From Nostoc flagelliforme FACHB-838 (lineage in GTDB: Bacteria > Cyanobacteriota > Cyanobacteriia > Cyanobacteriales > Nostocaceae): a DNA stretch of 64,000 bases. This document shows, piece by piece, positions 1 through 7,987 of the stretch (within the stretch, counting starts at the first letter, position 1; each line of letters begins with the position of its first letter). The stretch is taken from positions 1 to 64,000 of the forward strand of contig NZ_JACJSI010000003.1 in the NCBI RefSeq assembly GCF_014698065.1, written 5' to 3'. Position numbers and translations under genes: made by a program. The notes beneath the pieces were generated by a model, which was not told the origin of the DNA, ran no database searches, and was given only the letters and a program-made list of their open reading frames with translations.

Positions 1-372
1 CGACCAACCATAGCCTTCATCAGTATCAAGATGAATATGAGCTTCATCGATGTAAATCAGCATCTGTCCGTGTTGAAGGGCATCATCGAGTAAACTCTTG
101 AGGGTTAAGAGAAATTCAGCACGCTTTTTGGAATTTGCCGATTTGAGTAGTTTACGGGCTTTTTTCCAAGACAATCCTAGTCGCTTGAGGGTCTTGCCAA
201 CGGTGTCGCGACAGCAATTAATATTGAATTGGGCTTTGATCCATGAGACTAAACGCTTTAAGGTCCAACGGGGTTTAGGTTGCTCTTGACGCTGTTGGGG
301 CGGAGTTGCTGCTAATTTCAAGGCATCCTTGATCTGCTGATCTAATGCTTGTTCTATCTCTATAGATAAAGG
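1..372 (-). CDS. IS630-family transposase, DDE part (partial, runs off the left edge)
   Basis: Reading the minus strand from about 372 to 1 gives an open frame that starts PPLSIEIEQ or PLSIEIEQ and ends at the window edge in YIDEAHIHLDTDEGYGWS. That last stretch is the first catalytic Asp region of an IS630/Tc1-type DDE transposase. The middle (KPRWTLKRL, then GLSWKKARKLLKSA) is the linker and winged-helix part typical of the family. It lies one frame away from the upstream helix-turn-helix ORF, and the switch falls in a run of seven C (minus strand). The rest of the catalytic domain and the far inverted repeat are outside the window. The family call is secure; whether the element is active cannot be seen. 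Confidence 0.8.
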
Positions 373-644
373 GGGGGATGCCCACCGCTACGTTGGTAAA
401 CTAGTGTCTGTGGACCGACTTCATTGTAACGATGCACCCATTCCATTATTGTTTGTGCGTTACGCCCTGTTTCCCGTCCCACTTGAGTTGCACTTTTGCC
501 ACCACTAATCTCGTAAAGTGCCATAAACCGCTCACGACTACGGGGATGCGTTGCTCTTAGCGCCTTTTCTCTCAATACTTCTGCACTTTCACCCCAACGA
601 AGAAAGTCAATTTTCAACATTCTTGTACAAACCTCAATCACCAC
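360..644 (-). CDS. IS630-family transposase, N-terminal helix-turn-helix ORF
   Basis: This 94-residue ORF carries the DNA-binding half of an IS630-type transposase: a homeodomain-like helix-turn-helix (SATQVGRETGRNAQTIMEWV, residues about 50 to 69) followed by the conserved linker GPQTLVYQRSGGHPP. Translation stops at TAG (360-362) just after the C7 run at 371-377. The DDE part continues in the -1 frame from the same run, so the two halves are probably one transposase joined by frameshifting, or a frameshifted pseudogene. The true start may be the internal Met of MLKIDFLRW rather than the first Met. No terminal inverted repeat could be fixed in 645 to 776. Confidence 0.8.
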   Translation of the reverse strand: MVIEVCTRMLKIDFLRWGESAEVLREKALRATHPRSRERFMALYEISGGKSATQVGRETGRNAQTIMEWVHRYNEVGPQTLVYQRSGGHPPLYL

Positions 645-776
645 TCCTAAAACTTAGGATAGTCCCATGCGTGACAAAACTCCAGCTTTCAAAATGGACG
701 AGGTTTAAGCTACTTTTAACTTCAAGAGATCTAGATGAGGTGATGGGACTCAAACAAAGGTAAAACAGATTTTCTA

Positions 777-2561
777 ATGATGAGTAGCTCAGAAGAGAAC
801 GAACTCCCAGCATCTTGGGCTATTGCACGAATAGCTGATGTGACAATACCAGTAGAGAAGATTAATCCTGAGAGTGAGCCAGACAAACCCTTTATTTATA
901 TAGATATATCAGGCATAGATAATCAAACTAACCGAATTGATCAGGTTAAAACTTATCAAGGCTCTGATGCTCCATCAAGGGCAAGACAACTTGTTAAATA
1001 TGGAGATACTCTTTTTTCAACTGTCAGAACATACTTAAAGAACATTGCACTAATCCCAAAAAAATTTGATAACCAAGTTGCATCAACAGGTTTCTCAGTT
1101 TTAAGGGCATCAAGGTTTATAAACAATGTTTATTTGTTCTTTTATACGTTAAGCAGTACCTTTTTGCAAGGATTAGAGGCTTTTCAACGAGGTGTAAGCT
1201 ATCCTGCTGTGAGGGATAGCGATATTAGAAACCAATCTATACCAATTGCTCCACTTAATGAACAAAACCGTATTGTTGCAAAAATTGAGGAACTTTTTTC
1301 TGAGCTTGATAAAGGTGTTGAATACCTAAAAACTGCTCAGGAGCAACTCAAGGTATATCGTCAGTCGGTGTTGAAATATGCTTTTGAAGGCAAACTTACT
1401 AAGCAGTGGCGCGAAGCTTATGCTGACCAATTAGAAACGGCTAATCAACTGCTAGAGCGTATCCAACAGGAGCGTGAAAGCCTCTATCAACAGCAGCTAA
1501 ATGAGTGGGAAGAATCGACTAAAATTTGGGAAGAAAATGGCAAGGAGGGTAAAAAGCCTGGTAAGCCTCAAACGCCCTTGAATATTTCTTCCTTAACTGA
1601 AGAAGAATTATTGAATTTACCGGATTTACCAGAGACATGGTGTTGGATTAAATTCTCCGTCTTATCTGAAAGGATTCAAATTGGACCATTCGGTTCTTTG
1701 TTACATAGATCTGACTATGTTAGTAACCAAGTACCAATCGTAAATCCAGTTCATATTAGAAATCAGAAAATTGAGCCAGATTGGAGTTTGACAGTTACCG
1801 AAAAAAAGGTAAACGAACTCTCCAATTACATTATGTATCCTGGAGACATTGTCATGGGACGAAGAGGCGAAATGGGTCGATGTGCAGTTATAACCGACAA
1901 AGAAAGAGGTTTCTTGTGTGGTTCAGGAAGTCTTTTTATCAGACTATTATCCGGCATCAATCCAATTTTCTATTGCTATTTATTAGGTTCGCAAAGGTTA
2001 AAGAATTATTTGTCAAACCAAAGTGTTGGAACTACGATGCAGAACCTTAACCAAGAAATTATTCATAATCTTCCTGTTCCTCTATGTAGCCCTATCGAAA
2101 TCCAAAAAATTATTGAAGAAGTTGACAGAAGGACGGCCTTAATAACTGAGGTAGAGAATCTTATAGAAAAGAATCTTCTATCATCTGAAATTTTGAAGCA
2201 AAGTATACTCAAAAAGGCTTTTTCTGGGCAACTAGTACCACAAGGTTCAGGAGATGAAAATGCAGCAGTGTTACTTGAAAGAATCAGAGAGGCTAGAAGG
2301 CATCAAGAAGAACATCAAGTTCCTGTACCTAAACCAAGAAAACAAGTTGCTATGAAGAAAGATTTGTCAATTATTGAAGTATTACAAGAGCTGAATGGTT
2401 TGGCAACAGCACAGGATGTGTGGCGACGCTCTAAACACCAAGAAGATATAGAGGGCTTTTATGCGGAACTTAAAAAGCAGATAAACAATGGGATTATTGA
2501 AGAAGTAGAAGAATTGAGAGAAGAAAAAAAATCCTATTTAAGACTAAGAAATGGGAATTGA
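777..2561 (+). CDS. hsdS: Type I restriction enzyme specificity subunit HsdS
   Basis: HsdS chooses the bipartite DNA target of a type I restriction-modification complex (HsdM2S, or R2M2S). The 594 residues show two target recognition domains, one from about residue 8 (ELPASWAIARIADVTIP) and one from about 285 (LPETWCWIKFSVLSER). Each is followed by a coiled-coil repeat of the HsdS type (NEQNRIVAKIEELFSELDKG, and later EIQKIIEEVDRRT with KQSILKKAFSGQLVPQ). A tail of about 80 residues (KKDLSIIEVLQELNGLATAQ onward) looks like a small winged-helix extension. Two Met codons lie in tandem at 777 and 780. The 3' end overlaps the next gene by 11 bases, so translation is probably coupled. No hsdR is present and hsdM is truncated, so the restriction enzyme is incomplete here. 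Confidence 0.9.
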   Translation: MMSSSEENELPASWAIARIADVTIPVEKINPESEPDKPFIYIDISGIDNQTNRIDQVKTYQGSDAPSRARQLVKYGDTLFSTVRTYLKNIALIPKKFDNQVASTGFSVLRASRFINNVYLFFYTLSSTFLQGLEAFQRGVSYPAVRDSDIRNQSIPIAPLNEQNRIVAKIEELFSELDKGVEYLKTAQEQLKVYRQSVLKYAFEGKLTKQWREAYADQLETANQLLERIQQERESLYQQQLNEWEESTKIWEENGKEGKKPGKPQTPLNISSLTEEELLNLPDLPETWCWIKFSVLSERIQIGPFGSLLHRSDYVSNQVPIVNPVHIRNQKIEPDWSLTVTEKKVNELSNYIMYPGDIVMGRRGEMGRCAVITDKERGFLCGSGSLFIRLLSGINPIFYCYLLGSQRLKNYLSNQSVGTTMQNLNQEIIHNLPVPLCSPIEIQKIIEEVDRRTALITEVENLIEKNLLSSEILKQSILKKAFSGQLVPQGSGDENAAVLLERIREARRHQEEHQVPVPKPRKQVAMKKDLSIIEVLQELNGLATAQDVWRRSKHQEDIEGFYAELKKQINNGIIEEVEELREEKKSYLRLRNGN

Positions 2562-4092
2562 TAAAGTTTATATAGAAAATTTCAAGAATCTCATCGAGTT
2601 TGAGATCGATCTGGCAGAAGGTTTTATGGAAACTGTGCTTCTTGGTCAGAACGCTACAGGCAAATCAAACCTAATTGAAGCGTTGGTTTTAATATTTAAA
2701 TATCTAGATCTTGAGGGAATGCCAAGCTTTTCATACAAAATTGAATATGTTTGTCGGGGTCACAAAGTAAAAATAGAGTTCGATACTAAACGTAGTTTCT
2801 ACATAGATGACAATAAAATCACGATAAAAGATTTCTATGCCAGAAAGAATGAGTATTTGCCCAAATATGTATTCACCTATTATTCCGGTGTCAGCAACAG
2901 ATTGGAAGAACATTTTAATGATCATCAGAAGAAATTCTATGACAAAATTATCAAGCCTAGTGTTGATGCCGCAGAAATTGAAGATCTGCGTAAACTCTTT
3001 TACGTTCGTCTGATTCATAGCTACTTTGTCCTTTTAGCTTTTTTCTCTTTCGAGGATGACGAATCAAGCCAGTTTTTAAGGAAGTATCTTGATATTGACG
3101 ATTTAGAAAGTATTCTATTTGTTTTAAAAGACCCTGAATGGAAAGGTAATGATGACCCAAGATTTTGGGGCGCTACTGGTTTGGTTAAAGATTTTTTAGA
3201 TAAGGTTTGGAATTATTCAACAGCACCTATTTATTATATTGACAAATATTCTCTGGACTTTAGAAAACAAATAGATCAACCAAGACTCTATCTTTATGTT
3301 AGTGATAAAAACAAGCTTAAAGAAATTGCTAAGTTCTATACAAGTAATACTGAATTCTTTAAAGCACTAGAAAGCACCTATATTTCAAATTTGATTCAGG
3401 AAATTAAGGTAAAAGTCAAAAAGCGAAATATCCGAGGTGAATTGACTTTTAGGGACTTGAGTGAAGGGGAACAGCAATTACTTACAGTTTTAGGCTTGTT
3501 GAAATTCACTAAGGATGAAGAGTCACTAATTTTGCTAGATGAACCAGATACTCATCTTAATCCTTTATGGAAATGGCAATACTTAAAGTTATTACAGGAG
3601 GTCGTTCAAAAGCATGAAACAACACAAATAATTCTGAATACTCATGATCCTTTAGTCATTGGAAGTATGACCAAAGAACAAGTAAGGATTTTCAGAAAAG
3701 ATGAGGACACTGGACGAACAATCGTATTTGAACCTGAAACCGATCCAAAGGGTTTAGGTGTAGCTGGCATTTTAACTAGTGAGTTGTTTGGTCTCCCTAC
3801 AACTTTAGATGAAGAAACACAAAGAGCCTTGGATCATAAGCATAGATTAACTGCTAAGCAACAGCAAGGAGGATTAAGCAGTGAAGAGAGGAAAGAATTA
3901 GATGAGGCTCTCCAGACATTAGAGGGATTAGGGTTTACAAGAACATTTAGAGATCCTCTTTACCAAAAGTTTGTAACTGCTTGGCATCGACAAGAAAGAT
4001 TTCAGAAACCTACTCTCACACTAGAAGATTTGAAAGAACAGAATGAGCTTGCACTATCTCTCCTTAACGAAATTATGGAGGCAGAACAGTGA
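2551..4092 (+). CDS. AAA/ABC-type ATPase, Septu PtuA-like
   Basis: This is an OLD/RecF-like ATPase of 513 residues. The Walker A motif is GQNATGKS (residues 32 to 39), the ABC signature is LSEGEQQ (303 to 309), Walker B is LILLDEPDTHLNP (326 to 338) and the H-loop is NTHD (363 to 366). The start overlaps hsdS and the stop overlaps the GTG of the following HNH gene, which indicates one tightly coupled operon. ATPases of this type paired with a small HNH protein form the Septu (PtuA-PtuB) anti-phage system, and similar pairs also accompany some retrons. The Septu link is an inference from architecture and neighbour; RloA-like proteins of type I restriction loci are the main alternative. Confidence 0.78.
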   Translation: MGIDKVYIENFKNLIEFEIDLAEGFMETVLLGQNATGKSNLIEALVLIFKYLDLEGMPSFSYKIEYVCRGHKVKIEFDTKRSFYIDDNKITIKDFYARKNEYLPKYVFTYYSGVSNRLEEHFNDHQKKFYDKIIKPSVDAAEIEDLRKLFYVRLIHSYFVLLAFFSFEDDESSQFLRKYLDIDDLESILFVLKDPEWKGNDDPRFWGATGLVKDFLDKVWNYSTAPIYYIDKYSLDFRKQIDQPRLYLYVSDKNKLKEIAKFYTSNTEFFKALESTYISNLIQEIKVKVKKRNIRGELTFRDLSEGEQQLLTVLGLLKFTKDEESLILLDEPDTHLNPLWKWQYLKLLQEVVQKHETTQIILNTHDPLVIGSMTKEQVRIFRKDEDTGRTIVFEPETDPKGLGVAGILTSELFGLPTTLDEETQRALDHKHRLTAKQQQGGLSSEERKELDEALQTLEGLGFTRTFRDPLYQKFVTAWHRQERFQKPTLTLEDLKEQNELALSLLNEIMEAEQ

Positions 4093-4910
4093 GGCATATC
4101 CCTCTAAAAGAAAATCCTCCTCCTAGTAGATTAAGAAAATGGCTAACTAAAGCTGAAAACTTAACCCAAGCTCTCATCTCTGAAACCGATTCTGCAAAGC
4201 GCAGGGAAATTATTGAGAGCAATAGTGAGGTTTGGAGAAATAAAGCTCTTAAAAAATATTTTATGCAATTATCTGATGGTAAATGTTGGTATTCAGAAGC
4301 TAGAGAGGTTTATTCTCATTACCACGTTGACCATTTCAGACCAAAGAGTGAAGCTTTAGATTTAAATGGAAAAGACCAAGGCGGTTATTGGTGGCTTGCA
4401 TTTGATTGGACAAATTATCGAATCTGTGGAAGTGTTGGCAATACGAAAAAAGGAGCAAAATTTCATGTCAAGAGAAATAAAGCAAGCTGCCATACGGATT
4501 TATGTGAAGATGAAATAGTTTGCTTTCTTGATCCAACAGATGAAGACGACACACTCAAACTCACTTTTGATAAAACTGGAACTATCAAGCCCTCATCAGT
4601 GGACGAAAATGACTGGGATTACGAAAGAGCCAAGTATACAATTGAGAATTTAGACTTGAATTATGAGCCTTTGAAGGAAGCAAGAAAGGATTTATGGGAT
4701 ACATGTGAATCCAAGCTTAATGAACTTCAGCATTTAATGAAGGAATATAACAAAAATCCATCTGCATCAAAAAAGGGGCAGATTCAATCCAAGCTAGAAG
4801 AATTAAGAACGCTGACAAAGCCAAAATCAGAATTCTCTGTGGTTGCAATTAAATGCTTATTGTCTTCAGATATTGAATGGGTTCAAAAGTTAGCGCTGAC
4901 AGCAGCTTGA
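4089..4910 (+). CDS. HNH endonuclease, Septu PtuB-like
   Basis: This 273-residue protein has an HNH/beta-beta-alpha-metal core: HVDH (residues 79 to 82), then WWLAFDWTNYRICG with Asn109 in the place of the family's middle Asn, followed by a basic segment. A zinc-knuckle Cys is seen in KCWYSEA, but the second Cys of the usual CxxC is Ser or absent. The gene starts with GTG inside the stop of the ATPase gene (GTGA overlap), so the two are almost certainly co-translated. Small HNH partners of this kind are the nuclease PtuB in Septu, where the ATPase PtuA regulates cleavage. The intact catalytic residues suggest an active enzyme; the system name is inferred. Confidence 0.75.
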   Translation: MRHIPLKENPPPSRLRKWLTKAENLTQALISETDSAKRREIIESNSEVWRNKALKKYFMQLSDGKCWYSEAREVYSHYHVDHFRPKSEALDLNGKDQGGYWWLAFDWTNYRICGSVGNTKKGAKFHVKRNKASCHTDLCEDEIVCFLDPTDEDDTLKLTFDKTGTIKPSSVDENDWDYERAKYTIENLDLNYEPLKEARKDLWDTCESKLNELQHLMKEYNKNPSASKKGQIQSKLEELRTLTKPKSEFSVVAIKCLLSSDIEWVQKLALTAA

Positions 4911-4921
4911 GGCAATAAATT

Positions 4922-5509
4922 ATGTCCACCTCTCAATCAATCGTTGCCAAAGTTTGGAATTTCTGTAACATCTTGCGTGATGCAGGAGTCAGCTATGGAG
5001 ACTATCTGGAACAACTCACCTTCCTGATTTTCCTGAAAATGGCGGATGAATACGCCAAACCACCTCATAATCGTGATCTAGGAATTCCTGCTGAATACAC
5101 CTGGCAAAGCCTAAAAGCTAAACGTGGCGATCAGCTTGAGGTTCACTACATCAAGTTGCTCCGTGAACTAGGCAAAAAGAAGGGAATGTTGGGCAAAATC
5201 TTCATCAAAGCCCAAAACAAAATTCAAGATCCAGCGATGTTGTCTCGTGTCATTGAGATGATCGACAACGAAGACTGGGTATCTATGAGTGCCGATGTTA
5301 AAGGCGACATTTATGAAGGCTTGCTAGAAAAAAAGCTTTCTGATACTCCCCCATCCCCCCAAACAGCAACCGACAGCGATCGCAACATCCATCCTCCCAC
5401 AATGCAGGCATTTTCAAAGGTGCTTGACAATTGGGATACTTCGCTAGGTGGAAAGGAAATTCCGTTGCTTACAGGGAAGATCCTAATGACAACCTTGAGA
5501 GTATTCTAA
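4922..5509 (+). pseudogene. hsdM: hsdM, N-terminal fragment fused to antisense tniQ relic
   Basis: Residues 1 to about 138 are the N-terminal helical domain of a type I DNA methyltransferase (YGDYLEQLTFLIFLKMADE, then DVKGDIYEGLLEKK). At about 5,330 to 5,340 the similarity stops, just before the expected GxGxYFTPR region. The rest of the frame (from about LSDTPPSPQ to LRVF) is antisense read-through of a relic tniQ gene on the other strand. The SAM-binding motif and the NPPY catalytic motif are therefore missing, and the protein cannot methylate DNA. It begins 12 bases after the HNH gene, so it was the fourth gene of the hsdS operon. A recombination or deletion event removed its 3' part and any hsdR beyond it. 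Confidence 0.85.
5336..5447 (-). pseudogene. tniQ: Relic of a second tniQ gene (3' end only)
   Basis: Read on the minus strand from about 5,447 to 5,336, this stretch encodes AKYPNCQAPLKMPALWEDG, then a CCDRC zinc knuckle, then an EYQK ending. Intact TniQ (7,988 to 8,521) has AKCPNCEAPLKMPALWEDR, CCHRC and AYQK at the same place. DNA similarity is clear between 5,336-5,447 and about 8,024-8,144 and stops abruptly on both sides. The relic is diverged (one zinc Cys is now Tyr), so it is not a fresh copy of the neighbour. It has the same orientation as the intact gene. The left flank is broken hsdM and the right flank is a 5'-truncated ATPase gene, so both borders are rearrangement junctions. 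Confidence 0.88.
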
Positions 5510-6027
5510 ATTACCTTGACGAGCAATGGCTTGGACGTGGTTGGGTAGACATTAACCAAACTCTTAAGGATGAAATTATCCAGAACGCTCTTGAAATCTA
5601 TAGCAATGCTTTTGAACACGGGCTATCGGATATCGGTGTATTCACTTGTGGACAGCGTTATCCTAACTTAAATAAACTAAAGCTGACTGTGATTGACTTT
5701 GGCGTTGGCATTCCAGCTAATGTGCGCCACTTCCTTCAAGACAGTCAGAAATTAGCTGAAGAAACCTTACGTTGGGCATTTCAACGTGGTAAGACAACCC
5801 GACCCAGTAGAATATGCGGAGGTACTGGACTGGATTCACTAAAAAAATTTGTAAAGAGTAAACAGGGTAAAATAGAGATCTACAGCCATGACGCTTACGG
5901 TTTAATTGACGAAACTCAAGAGATTTACCAAAGCGCACCCACCTTCTTTGAGGGAACTTTAATAAATATCACTATTAAATGCGACGTAAATCACCATAAC
6001 TTTACAGAAAATGAAGTATTATTTTAG
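5449..6027 (+). pseudogene. GHKL-type ATP-binding protein, 5'-truncated
   Basis: The frame contains a complete GHKL (histidine-kinase-like) ATPase fold without a kinase dimerisation domain: N-box EIYSNAFEHG, G1 box VIDFGVGIPANVR, and G2 box CGGTGLDSLKKFV. Upstream of about codon 7 the sequence belongs to the tniQ relic, and no ATG or GTG precedes the N-box in frame; the only possible start is a TTG inside the relic at 5,431. The original N-terminal part (often about 80 to 100 residues in such proteins) has probably been lost. It precedes a DUF4325 STAS-like gene by 30 bases, the usual pairing for this ATPase type. Residual function is uncertain. Confidence 0.75.
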
Positions 6028-6057
6028 TACAAAGGTTCTAATAGAGGTTTTAGAGCC

Positions 6058-6402
6058 ATGAAATACAAAGTCTATGAGCTAATTGGCGAAAACTGCATGA
6101 GCCAGCAGGCCGGGCAACAAATCTATGATTTAATTTATCCTCAACTGCAAGCAGGAAAGTTAGTAGAGCTAGACTTTGCTGACGTAAGAAGATTTTTGTC
6201 CGTGTTTTTCAACATTGCCATTGGTCAGTTATTGCGCGATATCAAAGCTGAAGACCTAGATCGACTTCTAGTTGTATCTAACCTCAGTCCTCTTGGTCAA
6301 CAGACCTACGATAATGTGATTGAAAATGCTTTGCGTTATTACTCAGATGAGCAATATCGTGAAGCCGTAGATGAGATGGTTCTTGAACAATCTGCCTGTT
6401 AG
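6058..6402 (+). CDS. STAS-like domain protein (DUF4325)
   Basis: This 114-residue protein has the alternating strand/helix pattern of the STAS-like DUF4325 family: a short N-terminal strand, the phrase LVELDFADVRRFLSVFFNIAIGQLL, and a second strand LDRLLVVSNLSPLGQQTYDNVIENA. STAS proteins bind GHKL ATPases in partner-switching modules such as SpoIIAA/SpoIIAB, and the ATPase gene lies directly upstream. The downstream PIN-domain gene starts 2 bases after this stop, so the three are one transcription unit. A role as the regulatory partner of the ATPase or PIN protein is inference. The family call rests on sequence pattern and gene pairing only. Confidence 0.65.
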   Translation: MKYKVYELIGENCMSQQAGQQIYDLIYPQLQAGKLVELDFADVRRFLSVFFNIAIGQLLRDIKAEDLDRLLVVSNLSPLGQQTYDNVIENALRYYSDEQYREAVDEMVLEQSAC

Positions 6403-6404
6403 TC

Positions 6405-7019
6405 ATGTCAGTTAACTACACCGTAAAGGCAGATGTCATTGACATCACGACTGATTCCCCCCAAAAGGGGGATATTTTTTTGGTTGATACGAATGTCTGG
6501 TACTGGCTGACGTATCCTCCAGCAAGTTTGTCTTTAACTACGTATCAAAGCACCTATTCAAACTACATTACAGATACTTTTACAGCAGGTGCTACCCTTT
6601 GCTGCTCTGGTTTATCGCTGGCTGAATTAGCCCATATTATTGAAAGAGAAGAAAAAAAGCTATCATGTTACAGTTCTAGCAGAATTAACAATAAAGAATA
6701 CCGCCATAACTACCCTTCAGAACGTGCTAGGGTTGTTTCCTTAGTAAAAGCAGCATGGAATCAAGTCAAGAACACCTTTGCTCTTCAAATTAGTGTCAAA
6801 CTCGATGAAGACACTGTAGATAATGCTTTAACTCAGTTCACTACTCAGTGTTTGGATGGTTATGACCTGTTTATTCTTGAATCTATGAAACAAGAATCAG
6901 TAAACAAGATTATTACTGATGATGGCGATTATGTGACAGTGCCAGGAATTCAGGTATATACAGCTAATCCAGGAGCGATCGCCGCAGCTAGAAATCAAGG
7001 CAAACTTATAACTAGATAA
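6405..7019 (+). CDS. PIN-domain protein (putative RNase)
   Basis: The 204 residues begin, after a short leader, with a PIN-type first strand and acidic residue, DIFLVDTNVWYW (Asp28). Other likely metal-binding acids are Glu74 (SLAELAHIIE), Asp150 or Asp153 (CLDGYDLFILESM) and Asp171/Asp172/Asp174 (IITDDGDY). This is the four-acid layout of PIN ribonucleases. The gene follows the STAS-like gene by 2 bases, so it is translated with it. PIN proteins usually act as toxins or RNA-processing nucleases, and here the partners are a GHKL ATPase and a STAS-like protein instead of a classic antitoxin. No VapB-like partner is adjacent on this strand. Confidence 0.72.
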   Translation: MSVNYTVKADVIDITTDSPQKGDIFLVDTNVWYWLTYPPASLSLTTYQSTYSNYITDTFTAGATLCCSGLSLAELAHIIEREEKKLSCYSSSRINNKEYRHNYPSERARVVSLVKAAWNQVKNTFALQISVKLDEDTVDNALTQFTTQCLDGYDLFILESMKQESVNKIITDDGDYVTVPGIQVYTANPGAIAAARNQGKLITR

Positions 7020-7128
7020 GCATTGTCCTAAAAAATCGCCAGCAATTACACAGTTGTTACTCGCCTCTTCAAATCCGACTGGGTACGGTGTAGTACGATG
7101 TGCGATCGCTTCGTTAACAAATTACGAA

Positions 7129-7290
7129 TTATTTTGGTGGAATTTTCCCGTCATTCTGAGCTTGTTTAATCGCTCGTTTCACAATTAACACCGCCATTTG
7201 AGATAAAGAACGCTCCTCTGCATCAGCCAAAAATTGCAGGGCTTCTTTGTCTTCTTCTTCCATATAAAGAGTTACAGTTACTTTTCCCAT
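7129..7290 (-). CDS. Small ribbon-helix-helix (CopG-like) protein
   Basis: A 53-codon gene reads MGKVTVTLYMEEEDKEALQF, then LADAEERSLSQMAVLIVKRA and a short polar tail. The N-terminal strand with alternating residues followed by two helices is the pattern of ribbon-helix-helix DNA-binding proteins, often antitoxins or plasmid/transposon regulators. It lies 18 bases downstream of the truncated ImmA/IrrE-like gene on the same strand and converges on the PIN gene. A codon-by-codon reading from ATG at 7,290 to TAA at 7,129 shows no break. It could regulate the cargo genes, but its DNA target is unknown. Confidence 0.6.
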   Translation of the reverse strand: MGKVTVTLYMEEEDKEALQFLADAEERSLSQMAVLIVKRAIKQAQNDGKIPPK

Positions 7291-7308
7291 TTCATTATCA
7301 TAAGCGAT

Positions 7309-7764
7309 TTAGTGTGTTTTTACTTTAAACACATTAAAACACATCAGAATAGCATCAAGGTCTATGTAAGAATTATTTTTCAGGATAAAATTCCGAATTT
7401 CAAATGCATTTGTTGCCATATCTGTAAAAGGTCTTTTACAGGCATACGTAACCATCTCAGCTACGCGAGTAGCTAGCCCTTGAGCAACAATTAATCGGCT
7501 CTCATCAGAATTTTTTTGTATCTTCTTAAATTTAGGGCGAATTACTTGCTTAAAAGTAATAGGAGCATCAGGATCAAGAACTGATGCCATATCTAGCCCT
7601 AAACGTTTAGCAATACGTCCTGCCGCTTCTAAAACAGCTACAGGATTATTTTCAAGTTCTGCATCCCACCATTCAGGTAAGGCTTTTTCTTGAATAAACT
7701 TTGGCTGTAATCCCACTTTTGATAAGCGTTTATACAGCATTGGCATTTCAAGGGTTTTATTCAT
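7309..7764 (-). CDS. ImmA/IrrE-associated regulator-type protein, C-terminally truncated
   Basis: The 151 residues resemble the N-terminal domain of a protein family found next to toxin or nuclease genes: LYKRLSKVGLQPKFIQEKAL, then PEWWDAELENNPVAVLEAAG. In related proteins this domain precedes an ImmA/IrrE-like metallopeptidase with an HExxH motif. Here the frame ends before any such motif, and the last 20 residues look non-homologous (FNVFKVKTH), so the 3' part appears lost. It lies 223 bases downstream of tniQ on the same strand, at the start of the CAST cargo. Family assignment is by recalled pattern and is moderate; function is unknown. Confidence 0.5.
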   Translation of the reverse strand: MNKTLEMPMLYKRLSKVGLQPKFIQEKALPEWWDAELENNPVAVLEAAGRIAKRLGLDMASVLDPDAPITFKQVIRPKFKKIQKNSDESRLIVAQGLATRVAEMVTYACKRPFTDMATNAFEIRNFILKNNSYIDLDAILMCFNVFKVKTH

Positions 7765-7987
7765 AATTTCCCTCCTCTGCCTATTCTCAATATGTGACCC
7801 CTTGTTGTAAATTACAAAAAAATTAATATAACGACGTTATCTATATAGTGACACCATTATGCCACGATGAAAATTGCCTTGACATTGAGTATGCAAATAT
7901 ACAGCAAAAAGAACCAGAGTTTTAAACAGACTATTTTTTTATTATAGTACATTTGTACTTAAGCTATACAGCTATCACTACTAATAA
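7765..7987. other. AT-rich spacer between tniQ and first cargo gene
   Basis: There is no coding frame and no CRISPR-like repeat in this gap. It contains AT-rich tracts (7,815 to 7,855 and 7,925 to 7,970) and a short near-palindrome TACATTTGTAC near 7,949. In V-K elements the cas12k cassette is not expected here if the cargo separates it from tniQ. Confidence 0.5.
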
